Of a DNA stretch of 29,179 nucleotides, positions 18,465-27,709 are shown one piece after another. Numbering within the stretch: position 1 is the first letter of the stretch; each line of letters starts with the position of its first letter. The DNA comes from Haplomitrium mnioides (Eukaryota > Marchantiophyta > Haplomitriopsida > Calobryales), in NCBI GenBank assembly GCA_049999725.1, contig JBNGIS010033988.1:1-29179 (forward strand), given 5' to 3'. Made by a program: the position numbers and the translations under genes. The notes below the pieces were generated by a model. That model ran no database searches, was not told where the DNA came from, and saw nothing but the letters and a program-made list of their open reading frames with translations.

Positions 18465-19240
18465 TGATGTAATTTTTGTACACAATAAAGTATTTTCTTC
18501 ACAAACTTTTATTTGATGAAGTTTCAATCTTATTGCATTCCAAATCCAATTTAAATCTTTTCATCACGATTCAATTTCCTACGCAAAATGGTTTTTGAAC
18601 AAAACGTATTGGTTTTCATAAAATTAGCATTGAAGTCTATGTTGGCATGGAAGTTCACTTTTTTTCATTTTTTGTTCCTTCTTTGATAGGCTTTTACATT
18701 CCTTTCTTCCAATTACTCAGCAGTCTATGCTCACTTCAATTCTCCATGCACACATGGGCTTCATCTATTCAAGCTCGAGTTAGATGTAGTTGTCCCTACG
18801 TGCATGGATCTTTCAAACAAAGTGTGCCTACACTTGGGCCTTAATTATCCATATGCGCATAAGCTCCAACATCCTTTTCACAATTTTTCTCCAACAATCC
18901 TCTTGCACCAACACTTTAGAGTTCTAGTTCAAAACTTTTTTTATAAAATTTGAATGTTTTCATCAATTTTTCAAAGATGAAATTATGAAAGCAATTTTGT
19001 TAAAATGCTCATAAGAAGATTTGTTTTTAATACATTATACACTCAAAGTGAGCCATTTTGATATATAAAATTACTTTTTTATTTGCAAACAAGTATTACT
19101 AGCATCAAATTCATGATTTTGGATGCTAAAATTTTGAAATTGGTTTTTACAAATGCAAAATTAAACATGAACCTAATAGTGGTTCCTCATTCAAAGTAGC
19201 AGTTATTGCTTAAGCCAACAAACACCACTCACATATCTTA
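18465..19240 (+). other. 3' flank of MTase copy 1 with palindrome repeats
   Basis: No gene seen. 18531-18660 aligns with the reverse complement of about 22131-22005, the 3' flank of MTase copy 3 (shared: TTGCATTCCAAATC, CAATTTC.T.CGCAAAATG.TTTTTGA, ATTGGTTTT). 18650-18870 carries further palindrome-type units (CTCCATGCACACATGGG, CCATATGCGCATAAG). Near 18945 ATAAAATTTGAATGTTTTCATCAA again matches the reverse complement of 21520-21550, so the two MTase copies share about 0.5 kb of downstream sequence. Confidence 0.55.
18484..18489 (+). other. Poly(A) signal candidate of MTase copy 1
   Basis: AATAAA lies 20 bases after the stop codon of the methyltransferase-like frame, with the GT/T-rich sequence expected downstream. 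Confidence 0.5.
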
Positions 19241-20690
19241 GGTTCATTTTGACGCAACAAGCGTAAAAGATTCAACAAGAGAAAAGAAAAACCTTTGCGA
19301 ACATGGGGTCACAAACTGAAACTACAATTCTTACACTAGCTTTGACTTTGTCCCTGCATAGGATTCAAAGAAACAATAGCAAAACCTATACGGGCATAGG
19401 ATTAAAAACAACAACATCCACTTCTTGACTTGCTTTGACTATAATTGCAATTGGAATTGAAAGAAACAAGAATAACACCTATGCACACATATGGTCACAA
19501 ATAACAATAACAATTTTTTATCTTGTTTATCTCATGTTTTGGACCTTGGATTGAAAGCAACAATAGAAAAACTTTGTGCATGGCTAGTGTCACAAACAAC
19601 AACCAGAATAATTTCTACAATGTCTTTGACTCTCGACAAACTTTGGATTCAAACTAAAACTAACAAACCTTATGCAAGCATAAAGTCTTACTTAACACCT
19701 ACAATTCTTATGTTTTTTGACTCCAACTTTGTTTAAGAAACAAATCAACAATAACAAAATCTATATGTTTCAAAGGTAACAAAGATTAACACCTCCAAAA
19801 CTAAGCTTTGACTATAGCTAGCTCTAGAGTGACATCTCTAGCCATATGAGTTTTACAAGCATTACCTCTTCAAAGCATGCTAACCAAAAATGGCTTTCAA
19901 AGAGAGAGAAATTTGCTACCTTTGTCAAACTCCAACACCAATTTTTCCCACAACAGTTTAATTTCTTTGCAAGTTTCACAAACAACAAATCTATTGTGCT
20001 TTGGAATTTTAACATTTAGAGAATGCATTCTCCAATGTTTTGTAAAACCTAAAAAACTCATACTGAAGTCAAGATCTTTCTCTTTCAAATAAGTTGTATA
20101 GTAGCTATAAACTTCCCATTTTGTAAACTTATATAGAAAATTATAAACTTTGTGAGTGGGTATTCTCTCATAGTTTTCTTGAAAACAATCGTCCATCCAT
20201 TCATGCACGAATACTCCTTTGGCAGACAGTTCTCGGTTTCCAAACAAGCCTCTAGGATTTGCATTCTTGAGATTCTAAATCCTTTGGATTCTATTATTTC
20301 CTATGGAAAAATTAACTTGAAGGCTCTTCTACAAACAATGGTGCCGTGAGGCAAAATAAATCGATTGTCAATTTTGGATTCTTTTCTTAGTATTCATAAT
20401 TGTAAGGTAATATCTCAATTCTTTATGATTTTCCAAAAATACGTTTCTCTCACATCTCTTAAGAAATTTGTCTTGGATAATGACAAACAATTATTTCCGC
20501 AACATGAAATTCTCCTCAATTTCAAAATTGATATCAAACCAAGTTTTTTCTTTACAAAGCTCTCATCATGATGGACTTTTGGCAATGAATTGTTATGTAA
20601 AGGGTTTACCTATTTGGGTTTTGGCTCAGATAGGAATAAACTTTGATCGCTTGCCCAACAAGATAGATCCAATCCATGCGTAAATTTGAA
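19240..20690 (-). pseudogene. DUF7869-like transposase-related gene, copy B (N-terminal part only)
   Basis: On the minus strand, NRFILPHGTIVCRRAF (about 20360-20315) is followed by an open frame from 20247 to 19900 reading RIPTHKVYNFLYKFTKWEVYSYYTTYLKEKD...HSLNVKIPKHNRFVVCETCKEIKLL. It matches the N-terminal block of copy A motif by motif and is better preserved there: the 116-codon frame has no stop. After DKG the sequence has a GTAGCAAA donor-like site (about 19922) and an intron with the same 115-base repeat unit as copy A. The downstream exon with IDG.D and LDN..ENKN is missing: at about 19000-19240 the sequence changes to the 3' flank of MTase copy 1. It is therefore a 3'-truncated copy. 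Confidence 0.65.
19270..19700 (-). repeat. ~115-bp tandem repeats in the intron of transposase copy B
   Basis: Three to four units, each with a palindrome-type core (CCTATACGGGCATAGG, CCTATGCACACATATGG, CTTATGCAAGCATAA), TCACAAACAACAA, and GCTTTGACT or CTTTGGATT. Same unit as in the intron of copy A. Confidence 0.7.
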
Positions 20691-20760
20691 TTTTAGATTT
20701 TATGCAAGCAAAAGGTTCAATCGTGCTTCATATGCTCGCATAGGTTTACTCATATGATCT
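20670..20760 (+). repeat. Thin palindrome array, counterpart of 10690-10870
   Basis: ATCCATGCGTAAATTTGAA, TTTATGCAAGCAAAAGG and CATATGCTCGCATAGG-type units with TTCAATCGTGCTT linkers, in the same position relative to the transposase-like gene as the denser array in copy A. Confidence 0.6.
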
Positions 20761-20779
20761 TTGTCTCTTAATGTATTAT

Positions 20780-21404
20780 TTTTGTCCAAAATACTTGCCA
20801 TCACACTTGATGTTCTTGGTACGCCAACATTTCTATTCTCTTAATGATCATTCGAAAGTATCTTTAAATATTGGCCAAAAGTAACACTTTTTTTAGAGCA
20901 TGAATCTTGAAATTTTAATTGCTTCTTGCTTTTGAACACTTCTACCATTTAAAAATACTAATGAAAAAGTAAACAATTGCAGAATGATTTAGGCAAATAT
21001 TCTCGATAGATGTTGGTGTACTCAAAAAAATGGTTTTTCTTTAAAAAAAACTTACAAAACAATAAAATAGTGACATTTTGTCAAAGAAAAGGAAAAACAA
21101 ATTAGAAAGATGAAAAAAAGACAATGCTTTAAATACAAACTTTTTTTCAATGTGCAAATCTAGGTGTCAAAAGCTCCACAAATCATATTTTGGTAGGAAA
21201 ATGCATTTTTTGAGATTCGGGTATAAAAGAATCGACAATGGAAAGTTTCTTTCCAAGTTGCAAGTTGAGTTATAAGATCACGTTCTCTTTTTGTCGTTAT
21301 TTTTGCAATTTCCTATCTTTTAGCTTTTATCCTCTTCAATTTTTTGAGACTTTTTATCCTTTAGTTTGAAAGTTAGTTTTTTGCATATTTTCATACAGGA
21401 GAAA
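20780..21404 (+). promoter_or_regulatory. Divergent spacer and promoter, copy B, with uninterrupted copia target site
   Basis: At 20790-20830 AAAATACTTGCCATCACACTTGATGTTCTTGG corresponds to the sequence on both sides of the copia element in copy A, but without the element (only one CCATC). A TATA box, TATAAAAG, lies at 21222-21229, 183 bases before ATG at 21405. The leader resembles 14035-14211. Confidence 0.65.
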
Positions 21405-21510
21405 ATGGTATCTCAGACCAATGCTCCAAAACTGGCACAACCAAACAAAATATATACTAAATATACAAGAAATTTGTTGCTAAATATTTTCAAAATTAAC
21501 AATGATATTA
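21405..21510 (+). pseudogene. Start of methyltransferase-like gene, copy B (exon 1 fragment)
   Basis: From ATG 21405 the first 50 or so bases align with the start of MTase copy 1 (MVSQTNAPKLAQ against MASKVNVSRLAQ). Similarity ends within about 100 bases, where the sequence joins the inverted 3' flank of MTase copy 3 at about 21500. Only the promoter and start of the gene remain. Confidence 0.5.
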
Positions 21511-21599
21511 TTAATTTCCAAAGTTGATCAAAACATTCAAATTTTATTATAAACATATTCAATTAAAAAAAAGACACTCAAGTACACAAGGACTTTGAA

Positions 21600-22030
21600 C
21601 CGTTGTCTTAAAGCTTTTGGACGCATGGTCTGCTAAAGCTTATATGCACTTGGAAAGTTGAAGTTCAGATGTGCAAGAACTTTGAAAAAGAACCCTATGC
21701 TGTATGCGCATGAGGATTGTTGAAGCCAAAGTGCAAAAAGACTGTTGAAGCCCATGCGTGCATGGACTACTAAAGCCCGTATGTGTAGGAATAGCTAAAG
21801 CCCAAACACACTTGGTTTTCTAAGTCCTATGCACGTATGGACAACTAAAACCCATACGCGCATGAACAACTATAGCCCATGCAAACATGGACTGCTGAAG
21901 TACTTGGATGCAAGGATTGTTGAAGCTCTTCTAGGTAGAAACTGCAGAAACTCATGATTGAAGAAAACTTTTACACAAATCAACATAAAAATAAAGGGAA
22001 CTTCCATGCGAGCATAGACTTTGTTGCTAA
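21600..22030 (-). repeat. Palindrome array downstream of MTase copy 3
   Basis: Units GCCCATGCGTGCATGGAC (21750-21767), GCCCGTATGTGTAGGAAT, GCCCAAACACACTTGG, GTCCTATGCACGTATGGAC, ACCCATACGCGCATGAAC and GCCCATGCAAACATGGAC with 6-7 base spacers (TACTAAA, AGCTAAA, AACTAAA, AACTATA), period about 25. The outer units are degenerate. A related array occurs at 28910-29060 in the same orientation. Confidence 0.85.
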
Positions 22031-22133
22031 TTTTTACAAAAACCAATATGTTTTCCTCAAAAATCATTTTGCGAAAGAAATTGGATCATCAAGAAAATAC
22101 TTGATAAATTTGATTTGGAATGCAACAATAATG

Positions 22134-22138
22134 AAAGC
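22134..22138 (+). repeat. Probable target-site duplication, left (AAAGC)
   Basis: AAAGC before the 5' LTR faces AAAAC after the 3' LTR (27643-27647): four of five bases match, consistent with an original 5-bp duplication and one later substitution. Confidence 0.6.
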
Positions 22139-22755
22139 TGTAATCATCCCTAACTTTAGTAATCCATGACCAAAAATAACATAAGATATAGTGTCAACTA
22201 TGTCTAGAAAGATAATACTAAGTTAGAGTAGCAAAAAGAGATTGTTATTATAGAGAATTGGACACGTGACAAGAGTAGAGAAAGTCAACAAATTAAAGTG
22301 AAAGAGGGAGTCTAGATAAAGACACGTGGCAAGCGGAGAATTAAAGTAAAGAGAAGGTTCTAAAGATAAGAACACGTGGCAGAAGGAGAATTAAAGAGAT
22401 AAAGATAAAGACATGTGGCAGAAGGAGAATTAAAGAGATAAAGATAAAGACATGTGGCAGAAGGAGAATTAAAGAGAGATGGAAGGTTCTAAGGATAAGG
22501 ACATGTGGCAAAAGGAGAATAAAAGTAAAAGGTGGTCCAATCAGAGTGAGAGAGAAAAGAGCAGTCCAATTAGAAGAGGATAGAAAAGGAACCAATAAGG
22601 TTCCTCCACCTATGTAAGTAAGGAGATTTCTATCAAGTATATAAAGAAGGGAGAGTGCTTTGTTTGGCATCTCTTACCTTGTGAGTTTTTGAAGTCTTTG
22701 TGCGCTTCTCTTGTAAGTGTTTGTGCTAACTTGTGCGTATATAAGTAGTGTTACA
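22139..22755 (+). repeat. Gypsy 5' LTR (617 bp)
   Basis: TGTAATCATC...GTTACA. It contains a run of ACACGTGGC/ACATGTGGC motifs (about 22260, 22321, 22371, 22410, 22449 and 22500), CCAAT-bearing GGTGGTCCAATCAGAG at about 22531, and TATATAAA at 22638-22645. It is 77 bases longer than the 3' LTR because it has two more copies of a 39-bp unit at about 22371-22487. Confidence 0.95.
22371..22487 (+). repeat. 39-bp VNTR with ABRE-like motif in the 5' LTR
   Basis: Three tandem units of ACA(C/T)GTGGCAGAAGGAGAA followed by TTAAAGAGATAAAGATAAAG, starting at 22371, 22410 and 22449. The 3' LTR has a single unit at the same place, so copy number changed after insertion or by template slippage during replication. 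The first unit keeps CACGTG; the others have CATGTG. Confidence 0.9.
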
Positions 22756-22756
22756 A

Positions 22757-22768
22757 TGGTATCAGAAC
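22757..22768 (+). other. Gypsy primer binding site
   Basis: TGGTATCAGAAC one base after the LTR, a single-base variant of the initiator tRNA-Met-complementary TGGTATCAGAGC still present in the related element at 5797. Confidence 0.85.
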
Positions 22769-22959
22769 TTGGTTTTCTCTAAAGAAGTGTGGATTACCCC
22801 TCTTTAGAGAAGAACTAAAGACCTTTTGGAGTAGTGAAATCTCCACTTTGCATTAACTCCAAGCGAGTTAAACTCTCAAGTTTTAATGAGTGAAGTATCG
22901 CGGATATCCCATCCTTTATGGATGAAGATAAGAAGTTTGACTTGATACTATGGTAGCTA

Positions 22960-23382
22960 ATGGATAGAGGAGCATTTGTACCTCCTAGAACTCCGCTTTT
23001 GAATCCCTTTAATATTTGCGTTCTCAACATTGACAAACATTTCTTTCATCAAATTTTAGTGCATAATTTTGAGGATGATTTTATGGTTTTTGTGATGGAA
23101 TCGAGAGAACCTGTTATCTTGCCTATGGTTAATTATGGTGTTACATGGGAGTGTTTCATTTACGTTTTGTTGTAGATAGAAAATGGATTTGAACCAAACT
23201 CTTGTAGAAGAGTTCAACTCCAAGTGTCACATTTCTATTTGAGTAACGCCTAAGCAAATGCAGCGAGATTTTCTTGTTCGTAAATTTGGAGAGGGGTTTT
23301 GTAATTCAGTATTAGCATCAACTAAACCTTTTATTTTACCTATTTTACATAATTGGAATGTGTATGTATTTGTTTTTGTATG
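22960..23382 (+). pseudogene. Two related modules of unknown function in the gypsy leader
   Basis: Between primer site and gag lies coding-like sequence also conserved in the truncated copy at 5990-6403. The first module (22960-23175) ends FMVFVMESREPVILPMVNYG...FIYV; the second (23184-23382) starts MDLNQTLVEEFNSKC and ends VLASTKPFILPILHNWNVYVFVFV. Both fit F.V..F...F...V.....P.ILP...N..V..F..V, so the region looks like a duplicated unit of about 45 residues. No domain is recognised. The second module has a stop near 23242 here. Conservation between two diverged copies suggests it is an original element part, perhaps an extra protein or the N-terminus of gag. Confidence 0.5.
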
Positions 23383-23464
23383 AGTTACAAGCAGTTGAGT
23401 TGTAACAGAGAATTAAAAAAAAATCATAGAGGCGAGTTCGAGCAATCTAGAAGGAGGAGCTTGG

Positions 23465-24300
23465 ATGATGGCAAAGTTAGAAGAACTCCAAACAGCCCTT
23501 ATAACAAGCCAACAACAGAAAAATATGTTAATGGTGGAGATGGTGAAAATGCGGTTGCAACAAGAGAGCAGAGAAGGGAGTCGAGAAACACTACTTCAAA
23601 AGATGAACAAATCATGTAAAGAGGACGCTTATAGAGGAAGCCGCATGGTAGATGTCGTAGAAGGATGGGTGTATCCGATGGAAGTTCATGTGTCATATTA
23701 TCTGTATGCGTCAGATTTGGAGAAGGGACTATTTGCAAGATCTTTTTTAATAGAGCACACATCTATTTGGCTACAAGGATGGAAGCGACAAAAAAATGCA
23801 CGAGGAGAACAACTTTTGTGGAGCAGCCTTAAAGAAGGATTACTACAAAATTTCAAAACGGTAGACTCTATATTAACTGCAAGGATTAAACTTTGGGAAT
23901 TAGAGCAACAAGACAATATGACAAGGTACATTGAAGAGTTTCGAAGCCTACAAGTCCAAATTGAAGACATGAGTTCAGCCGAGGTCCTCGACAAATTTTT
24001 GCGAGGATTAAAAAGGAAGATTCAAGGGGAAGTTATGATGCGCAACCCAAAGAATGTTAATGAACCCATCTCATTTGCTCAAAGAATTGAAGGAACATTG
24101 GGGATTGTGCAAACATGAGGGAATTATGGCCCAATGGCTATGGAGTTGGGACATATTAGAAGAAAAGATTTCAATCGCCCCAATCATCAACCAAAAGGAC
24201 CACACAATGCTATAGAAAGAAGAACTCAAGAACGACGAGAAACACGAACATGTTATAATTGTGGGCGAAATAAGGCATATTGCACCAAATTGTAGAGCAA
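23465..24300 (+). pseudogene. Gypsy gag with zinc knuckle, broken
   Basis: The frame opens MMAKLEELQTALITSQQQ (coiled-coil-like, Gln-rich) and continues with WLQGWKRQKN...WSSLKEGLLQNF, WELEQQDNMTRYIEEFRSLQVQI and FLRGLKRKIQGEV, the order of the retrotransposon gag (capsid) domain. A TGA at 24116-24118, where CGA is expected, breaks it. The same frame goes on through RRTQERRETRTCYNCGR, the start of a CCHC nucleocapsid knuckle; one base of frame change later the other half, RHIAPNC, follows. The knuckle is thus complete in DNA but frameshifted at about 24270. Capsid assembly and RNA packaging are the family roles. Confidence 0.88.
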
Positions 24301-24499
24301 TACGACGCAATCAAGGGCGAGTGTTTCAACGGCCTCTTCATAATGTCAATAATGGAGAAGAAGAAGAAGAATGTCAGAGAAACGATGGGTGTTAGTAAAA
24401 AAACCTCGTGATTTTGTTGGGACAAAGAAGAAAGGCGAGGAAAAGTTTCGACAAAAGAAAATATACTATATAGAAAAACAAAAAAAATGGAGGACTAAT

Positions 24500-24854
24500 T
24501 GTGGTTGATGGATGGATGGAAGGATTGGCAATCAGAGTTTTGGTGGACTTCGGAGCGGAAGAAAACTATTTGTCATGAGCGATAGCCTTGAAGTTGAAAT
24601 TGCCAATTGAAAAAGAAGAGTACAAGGTGGTTGAAATGGAAAATGGCCAAAGTGAGCCTATTGAACGTCTATCTCAAACTATAGCTCTACATATGGGCAA
24701 CTATAAAGAGAATTTGGAGTGGAAGATCACAACATTGGCGAGATATGATGCGATTCTTGGAATGAAATGGCTACGAAGATATAACCCACAAGTAGATTGG
24801 CGTAAGAGGACACTCACGACTTCTCAATGGAAGATTCGGGGAGAGAGAGTATGA
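24500..24854 (+). pseudogene. Gypsy aspartic protease with altered active site
   Basis: GLAIRVLVDFGAEENYLS marks the retropepsin active-site loop, where D-S/T-G is expected; here it is DFG, one C-to-T step from DSG (TCC to TTC). A TGA at about 24578 follows the loop. The frame then runs to DAILGMKWLRRYNPQVDW (about 24747-24800), the conserved end of plant gypsy proteases. The protease would release gag and pol products. With the loop serine changed and a stop inside, this copy is inactive. Confidence 0.82.
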
Positions 24855-24881
24855 CCTCATTCAAGGCACCTACCCTTATAT

Positions 24882-25945
24882 GTGATTGGAGCACATTCAA
24901 TCAAAAAACAAGATACAATATTTTTGAGGCTCATACGTGAACTCACAGTTGAGAAAGAGGACTCAAAGCATAAAGTTCCCCATGATCTTCAAGGCATTTT
25001 GAAGGAGTTTCACGACGTCTTTCCCCATGATTTACCCCATGGATTACCGCCCAAAAGATGCATTGATCATAAGATTGAGGTTTTTCCAAGAAGTATTCCA
25101 CCATGCAAAGCCTCGTATCGATTGCCTCCTCATGAACTAAAGGAATGCAAATCTCAGATTACTAAGTTGTTGGAGAAGGGGTTCATTCAGCCAAGTATAT
25201 CTCCTTATGGTGCACCAGTATTATTTGTGAAGAAGAAAGATAGGAGTATGAGAATGTGTATCGACTATCGAACACTCAACCAACAAACAGTGAAAAATAA
25301 ATATCCGTTACCTAGAATGGATGATTTGTTTGATCAACTTCAAGGAGCAAATTACTTCACTAAGTTAGATTTGAGAAGCGGATATAATCAAATCCGAATT
25401 GCAGAAGGTGATGTGCAAAAAACAACATTTCAAAGTCGATATGGGCATTTTGAATACCTTGTTATGCCTTTTGGATTAACTAATGCTCTTGCCACATTTA
25501 TGGGCATTATGAATGATATTTTTTGATCTTATTTGGATAAGTTTGTTATTGTATTTTTGGATGACATTTTCATTTACAGCAAGAATCTTCAAGAGCATCA
25601 ACAACACCTTCGTACGGTATTAAAGATACTTCGAAATCACAAGTTATATGTGAAGATGTCAAAATGTGAAATTGGGAAAAGAGAGGTGGACTACTTGGGT
25701 CATCATGTGAGTGTAATAGGAATCCAAGTTATGGATGAGAAAGTAGAGGCAATTCATAAGTGGGAAGCTCTTAGTGATCACACACAGCTATGAGGATTTT
25801 TGAGGCTAACCGCTTTTTATCGTCGATTTGTGAAAGGTTTTGCACAAATAGCAGAACCATTGACTAACTTGCTCAAGAAAAGTCATACGTGGACATGGGG
25901 AGCTACAGAAGAGTTGGTGTTTCAAGCATTGAAGAAAGGCTACCA
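24882..25945 (+). pseudogene. Gypsy reverse transcriptase (RNase H mostly deleted)
   Basis: All RT landmarks are present: [72 protein letters not shown], and the catalytic FLDD in VIVFLDDIFIYS (about 25550). TGA at 25524-25526 and at 25791-25793 stand where CGA codes for Arg in related elements (RSYLDK, LRGFLRLT). After FYRRFVKGFAQIAEPLTNLLKK and TWGATEELVFQALKK the sequence jumps to integrase at about 25945, so nearly all of RNase H is lost. Function in the family: synthesis of element DNA from its RNA. Confidence 0.92.
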
Positions 25946-26760
25946 ACCTTAAACAAGGAGGCTTGTTGCAACCGTTACCTATCCCCAATCACCGATAGGA
26001 GCATGTAAGTATGGATATTATGTGTGAGCTACCTCGTACTTCTATGGGCTATGATGCTATTGTTGTTTTTGTGGACAAGCTTAGCAAAATAATTCATATT
26101 CGTCCAACTACCAAATCAGTGACAGCACCCGAGTTAGCACGAATTTATTTGGGGGCAGTCTACTCGCATCATGGCATTTCCAAAGTTATTATTTTGGATC
26201 AAAGCACTCAATTCACCAGCATGTTTTGGCATACTATATTTGGTCTTCTCAAGACCAAATTGGCTATGTCTATTGCTTATCACTCAGAATCTGATGGTCA
26301 AACTGAACGAGCCAACCGTACCATTGAGGATATGCTACGAGCTTTTACTTTGGAAGAACAAGCGGAATGAGACTAGCTATTACCTCTTGTAGAGTTCTCG
26401 TATAATAACTCCATCAACAGTTCCACACGCACCACACCTTTCTTTTTGATGTATGGTGAGCATCCTACCACAATCTCTAGTCTTCAACATGCATCATCAT
26501 CGACCTCTTAGAGTCCAATCATTTTTTAGTTCCTTCATCGTCTACACCTTGGAATTCAACGAGCTAAGGAAAAACTAGAAGTTGCTTGTAATCGACAAAA
26601 GCAATATGCTAATACTCATCATCGCGAGGTGACATTTGTTGTCAATGACCAAGTCTGGCTCTCCACGTCCAATCTTCCTTTGCTTCACTCGCATAAGTTT
26701 AGTGCTCATTTTATTGGTCCTTTTGCTATCTCTGCTCGCATTGGAGAAGTTGTCAATTGG
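25946..26760 (+). pseudogene. Gypsy integrase catalytic core, N-terminal domain deleted
   Basis: GGLLQPLPIPNHR, a TAG where Trp is expected, then EHVSMDIMCELPRT begins the catalytic core. Putative catalytic residues are D in SMDIM, D in ILDQSTQFTS (about 26195) and E in DGQTERANRTIED (about 26310), the D,D35E set of integrases. The frame runs to 26370; a TGA and TAG follow in place of W and Q of the normal AEWDQLLPLVEFSYNN. Later sequence to about 26760 (TPFFLMYGEHP, AKEKLEVACNRQKQYAN, VNDQVWLST) is the usual integrase C-terminal part with further stops. The HHCC zinc domain is absent, lost in the same deletion as RNase H. Confidence 0.9.
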
Positions 26761-27089
26761 TTTCACCTTCTCACATGAAGATTCATCCAATTTTTAATGT
26801 CTCTTTACTCCTGGCTTTTGTCCATCGCTATGCCACTTTTACCAGTACCCAAGAACCCCCTCCACCACTTGAGCTTATTGATGGTCATGAAGAGTATGAG
26901 GTTGAACAACTCTTGAAGAAACATATGCGGCGCCACGGTCGTTGGGAGATTGTAGAATATTTGGTTCGTTGGAAAGACCACCCTCTTTATGAAGCTACAA
27001 GGGAGCCCTTGGAGAATTTGGTTCATGCCTCCGCACTTGTCGATTCTTTTGAGAACTCTCTTACTCACAACAAGGATGTTGCTTCTTAA
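26757..27089 (+). CDS. Gypsy polyprotein C-terminus with chromodomain
   Basis: A 110-codon open segment. MKIHPIFNVSLLLAF matches the end of the integrase region (IHPVFHVSLL in relatives). From about residue 45, EYEVEQLLKKHMRRHGRWEIVEYLVRWKDHPLYEATREPLENL matches the chromodomain: Y in the first strand, W of VRWK, then EAT.EP.ENL. The W of the usual ATWEP is R here. Chromodomains guide integration to particular chromatin in chromoviruses (known biology). The stop at 27087-27089 directly precedes the polypurine tract, as in other chromoviruses. Confidence 0.88.
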   Translation: MVSPSHMKIHPIFNVSLLLAFVHRYATFTSTQEPPPPLELIDGHEEYEVEQLLKKHMRRHGRWEIVEYLVRWKDHPLYEATREPLENLVHASALVDSFENSLTHNKDVAS

Positions 27090-27101
27090 AATGAGGGAGG
27101 A
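27088..27101 (+). other. Gypsy polypurine tract
   Basis: AAAATGAGGGAGGA, one base before the 3' LTR, expected plus-strand primer site. Confidence 0.75.
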
Positions 27102-27102
27102 T

Positions 27103-27642
27103 TGTAATCATCCCTAACTTTAGTAAGCCATGACTAAAAATAACATAAGATATAGTATCAACTATATCTAGAAAGATATTACTAAGTTAGAGTAGCAAAA
27201 AGAGATTGCTATCTTAGAGAATCAGACATGTGGCAAGAGGAGAGAAAGTCAACGAATTAAAGTGAAAGAGGGAGTCTAGATTAAGGACACGTAGCAAGCA
27301 AAGAATTAAAGTAAAGAGAAGGTTCTAAAGATAAGGATATGTGGCAAAAGGAGAATTAAAGAGAGATGGAAGGTTCTAAGGATAAGGACATGTGGCAAAA
27401 GGAGAATAAAAGTAAAAGGTGGTCCAATCAGAGTGAGAGAGAAAAGAGCAGTCCAATTAGAAGAGGATAGAAAAGGAACCAATAAGGTTCCTCCACTTAT
27501 GTAAGTAAGGAGCTTTATATCAAGTATATAAAGAAGGGAGAGTGCCTTGTTTGGCATCTCTTACCTTGTAAGTTTTTGAATTCTTTGTGCGCTTCTCTTG
27601 TATGTGTTTGTGCTAGCTTGTGCGTATGTAAGTAGTGTTACA
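27103..27642 (+). repeat. Gypsy 3' LTR (540 bp)
   Basis: Same sequence as the 5' LTR with scattered substitutions and two fewer 39-bp units. All its ABRE-like sites are altered (ACATGTGGC, ACACGTAGC, ATATGTGGC). TATATAAA is at 27525-27532. Confidence 0.95.
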
Positions 27643-27709
27643 AAAACCAATCACAAAATATTTTGCAAAAAAAAAATGTTATTATTTAAAAAAAATACAT
27701 CAGTCTGCA

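Larger units (their letters stand above)
22139..27642 (+). mobile_element. Ty3/gypsy chromovirus-type LTR retrotransposon (copy 3, 5.5 kb)
   Basis: 5' LTR 22139-22755, primer site 22757-22768, leader with unknown modules to about 23382, gag 23465-24300, protease 24540-24830, RT 25090-25945, integrase core 26005-26760, chromodomain 26880-27050, polypurine tract 27088-27101, 3' LTR 27103-27642. The order RT before integrase and the terminal chromodomain define a chromovirus-type gypsy element. Most of RNase H and the N-terminal zinc domain of integrase are deleted near 25945. It landed in the 3' flank of methyltransferase copy 3, about 70 bases after that gene's stop codon and in the opposite orientation. 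Confidence 0.95.

Noticed and set aside
22341-22670. A 109-codon minus-strand frame in the LTR with LILLLPHV repeats (also 17892-18257 and 27306-27557)
   Set aside because: The frame is antisense to the LTR promoter repeats; 39-bp units keep it open. It recurs only because the LTR recurs, and it reads across the TATA and CCAAT region.
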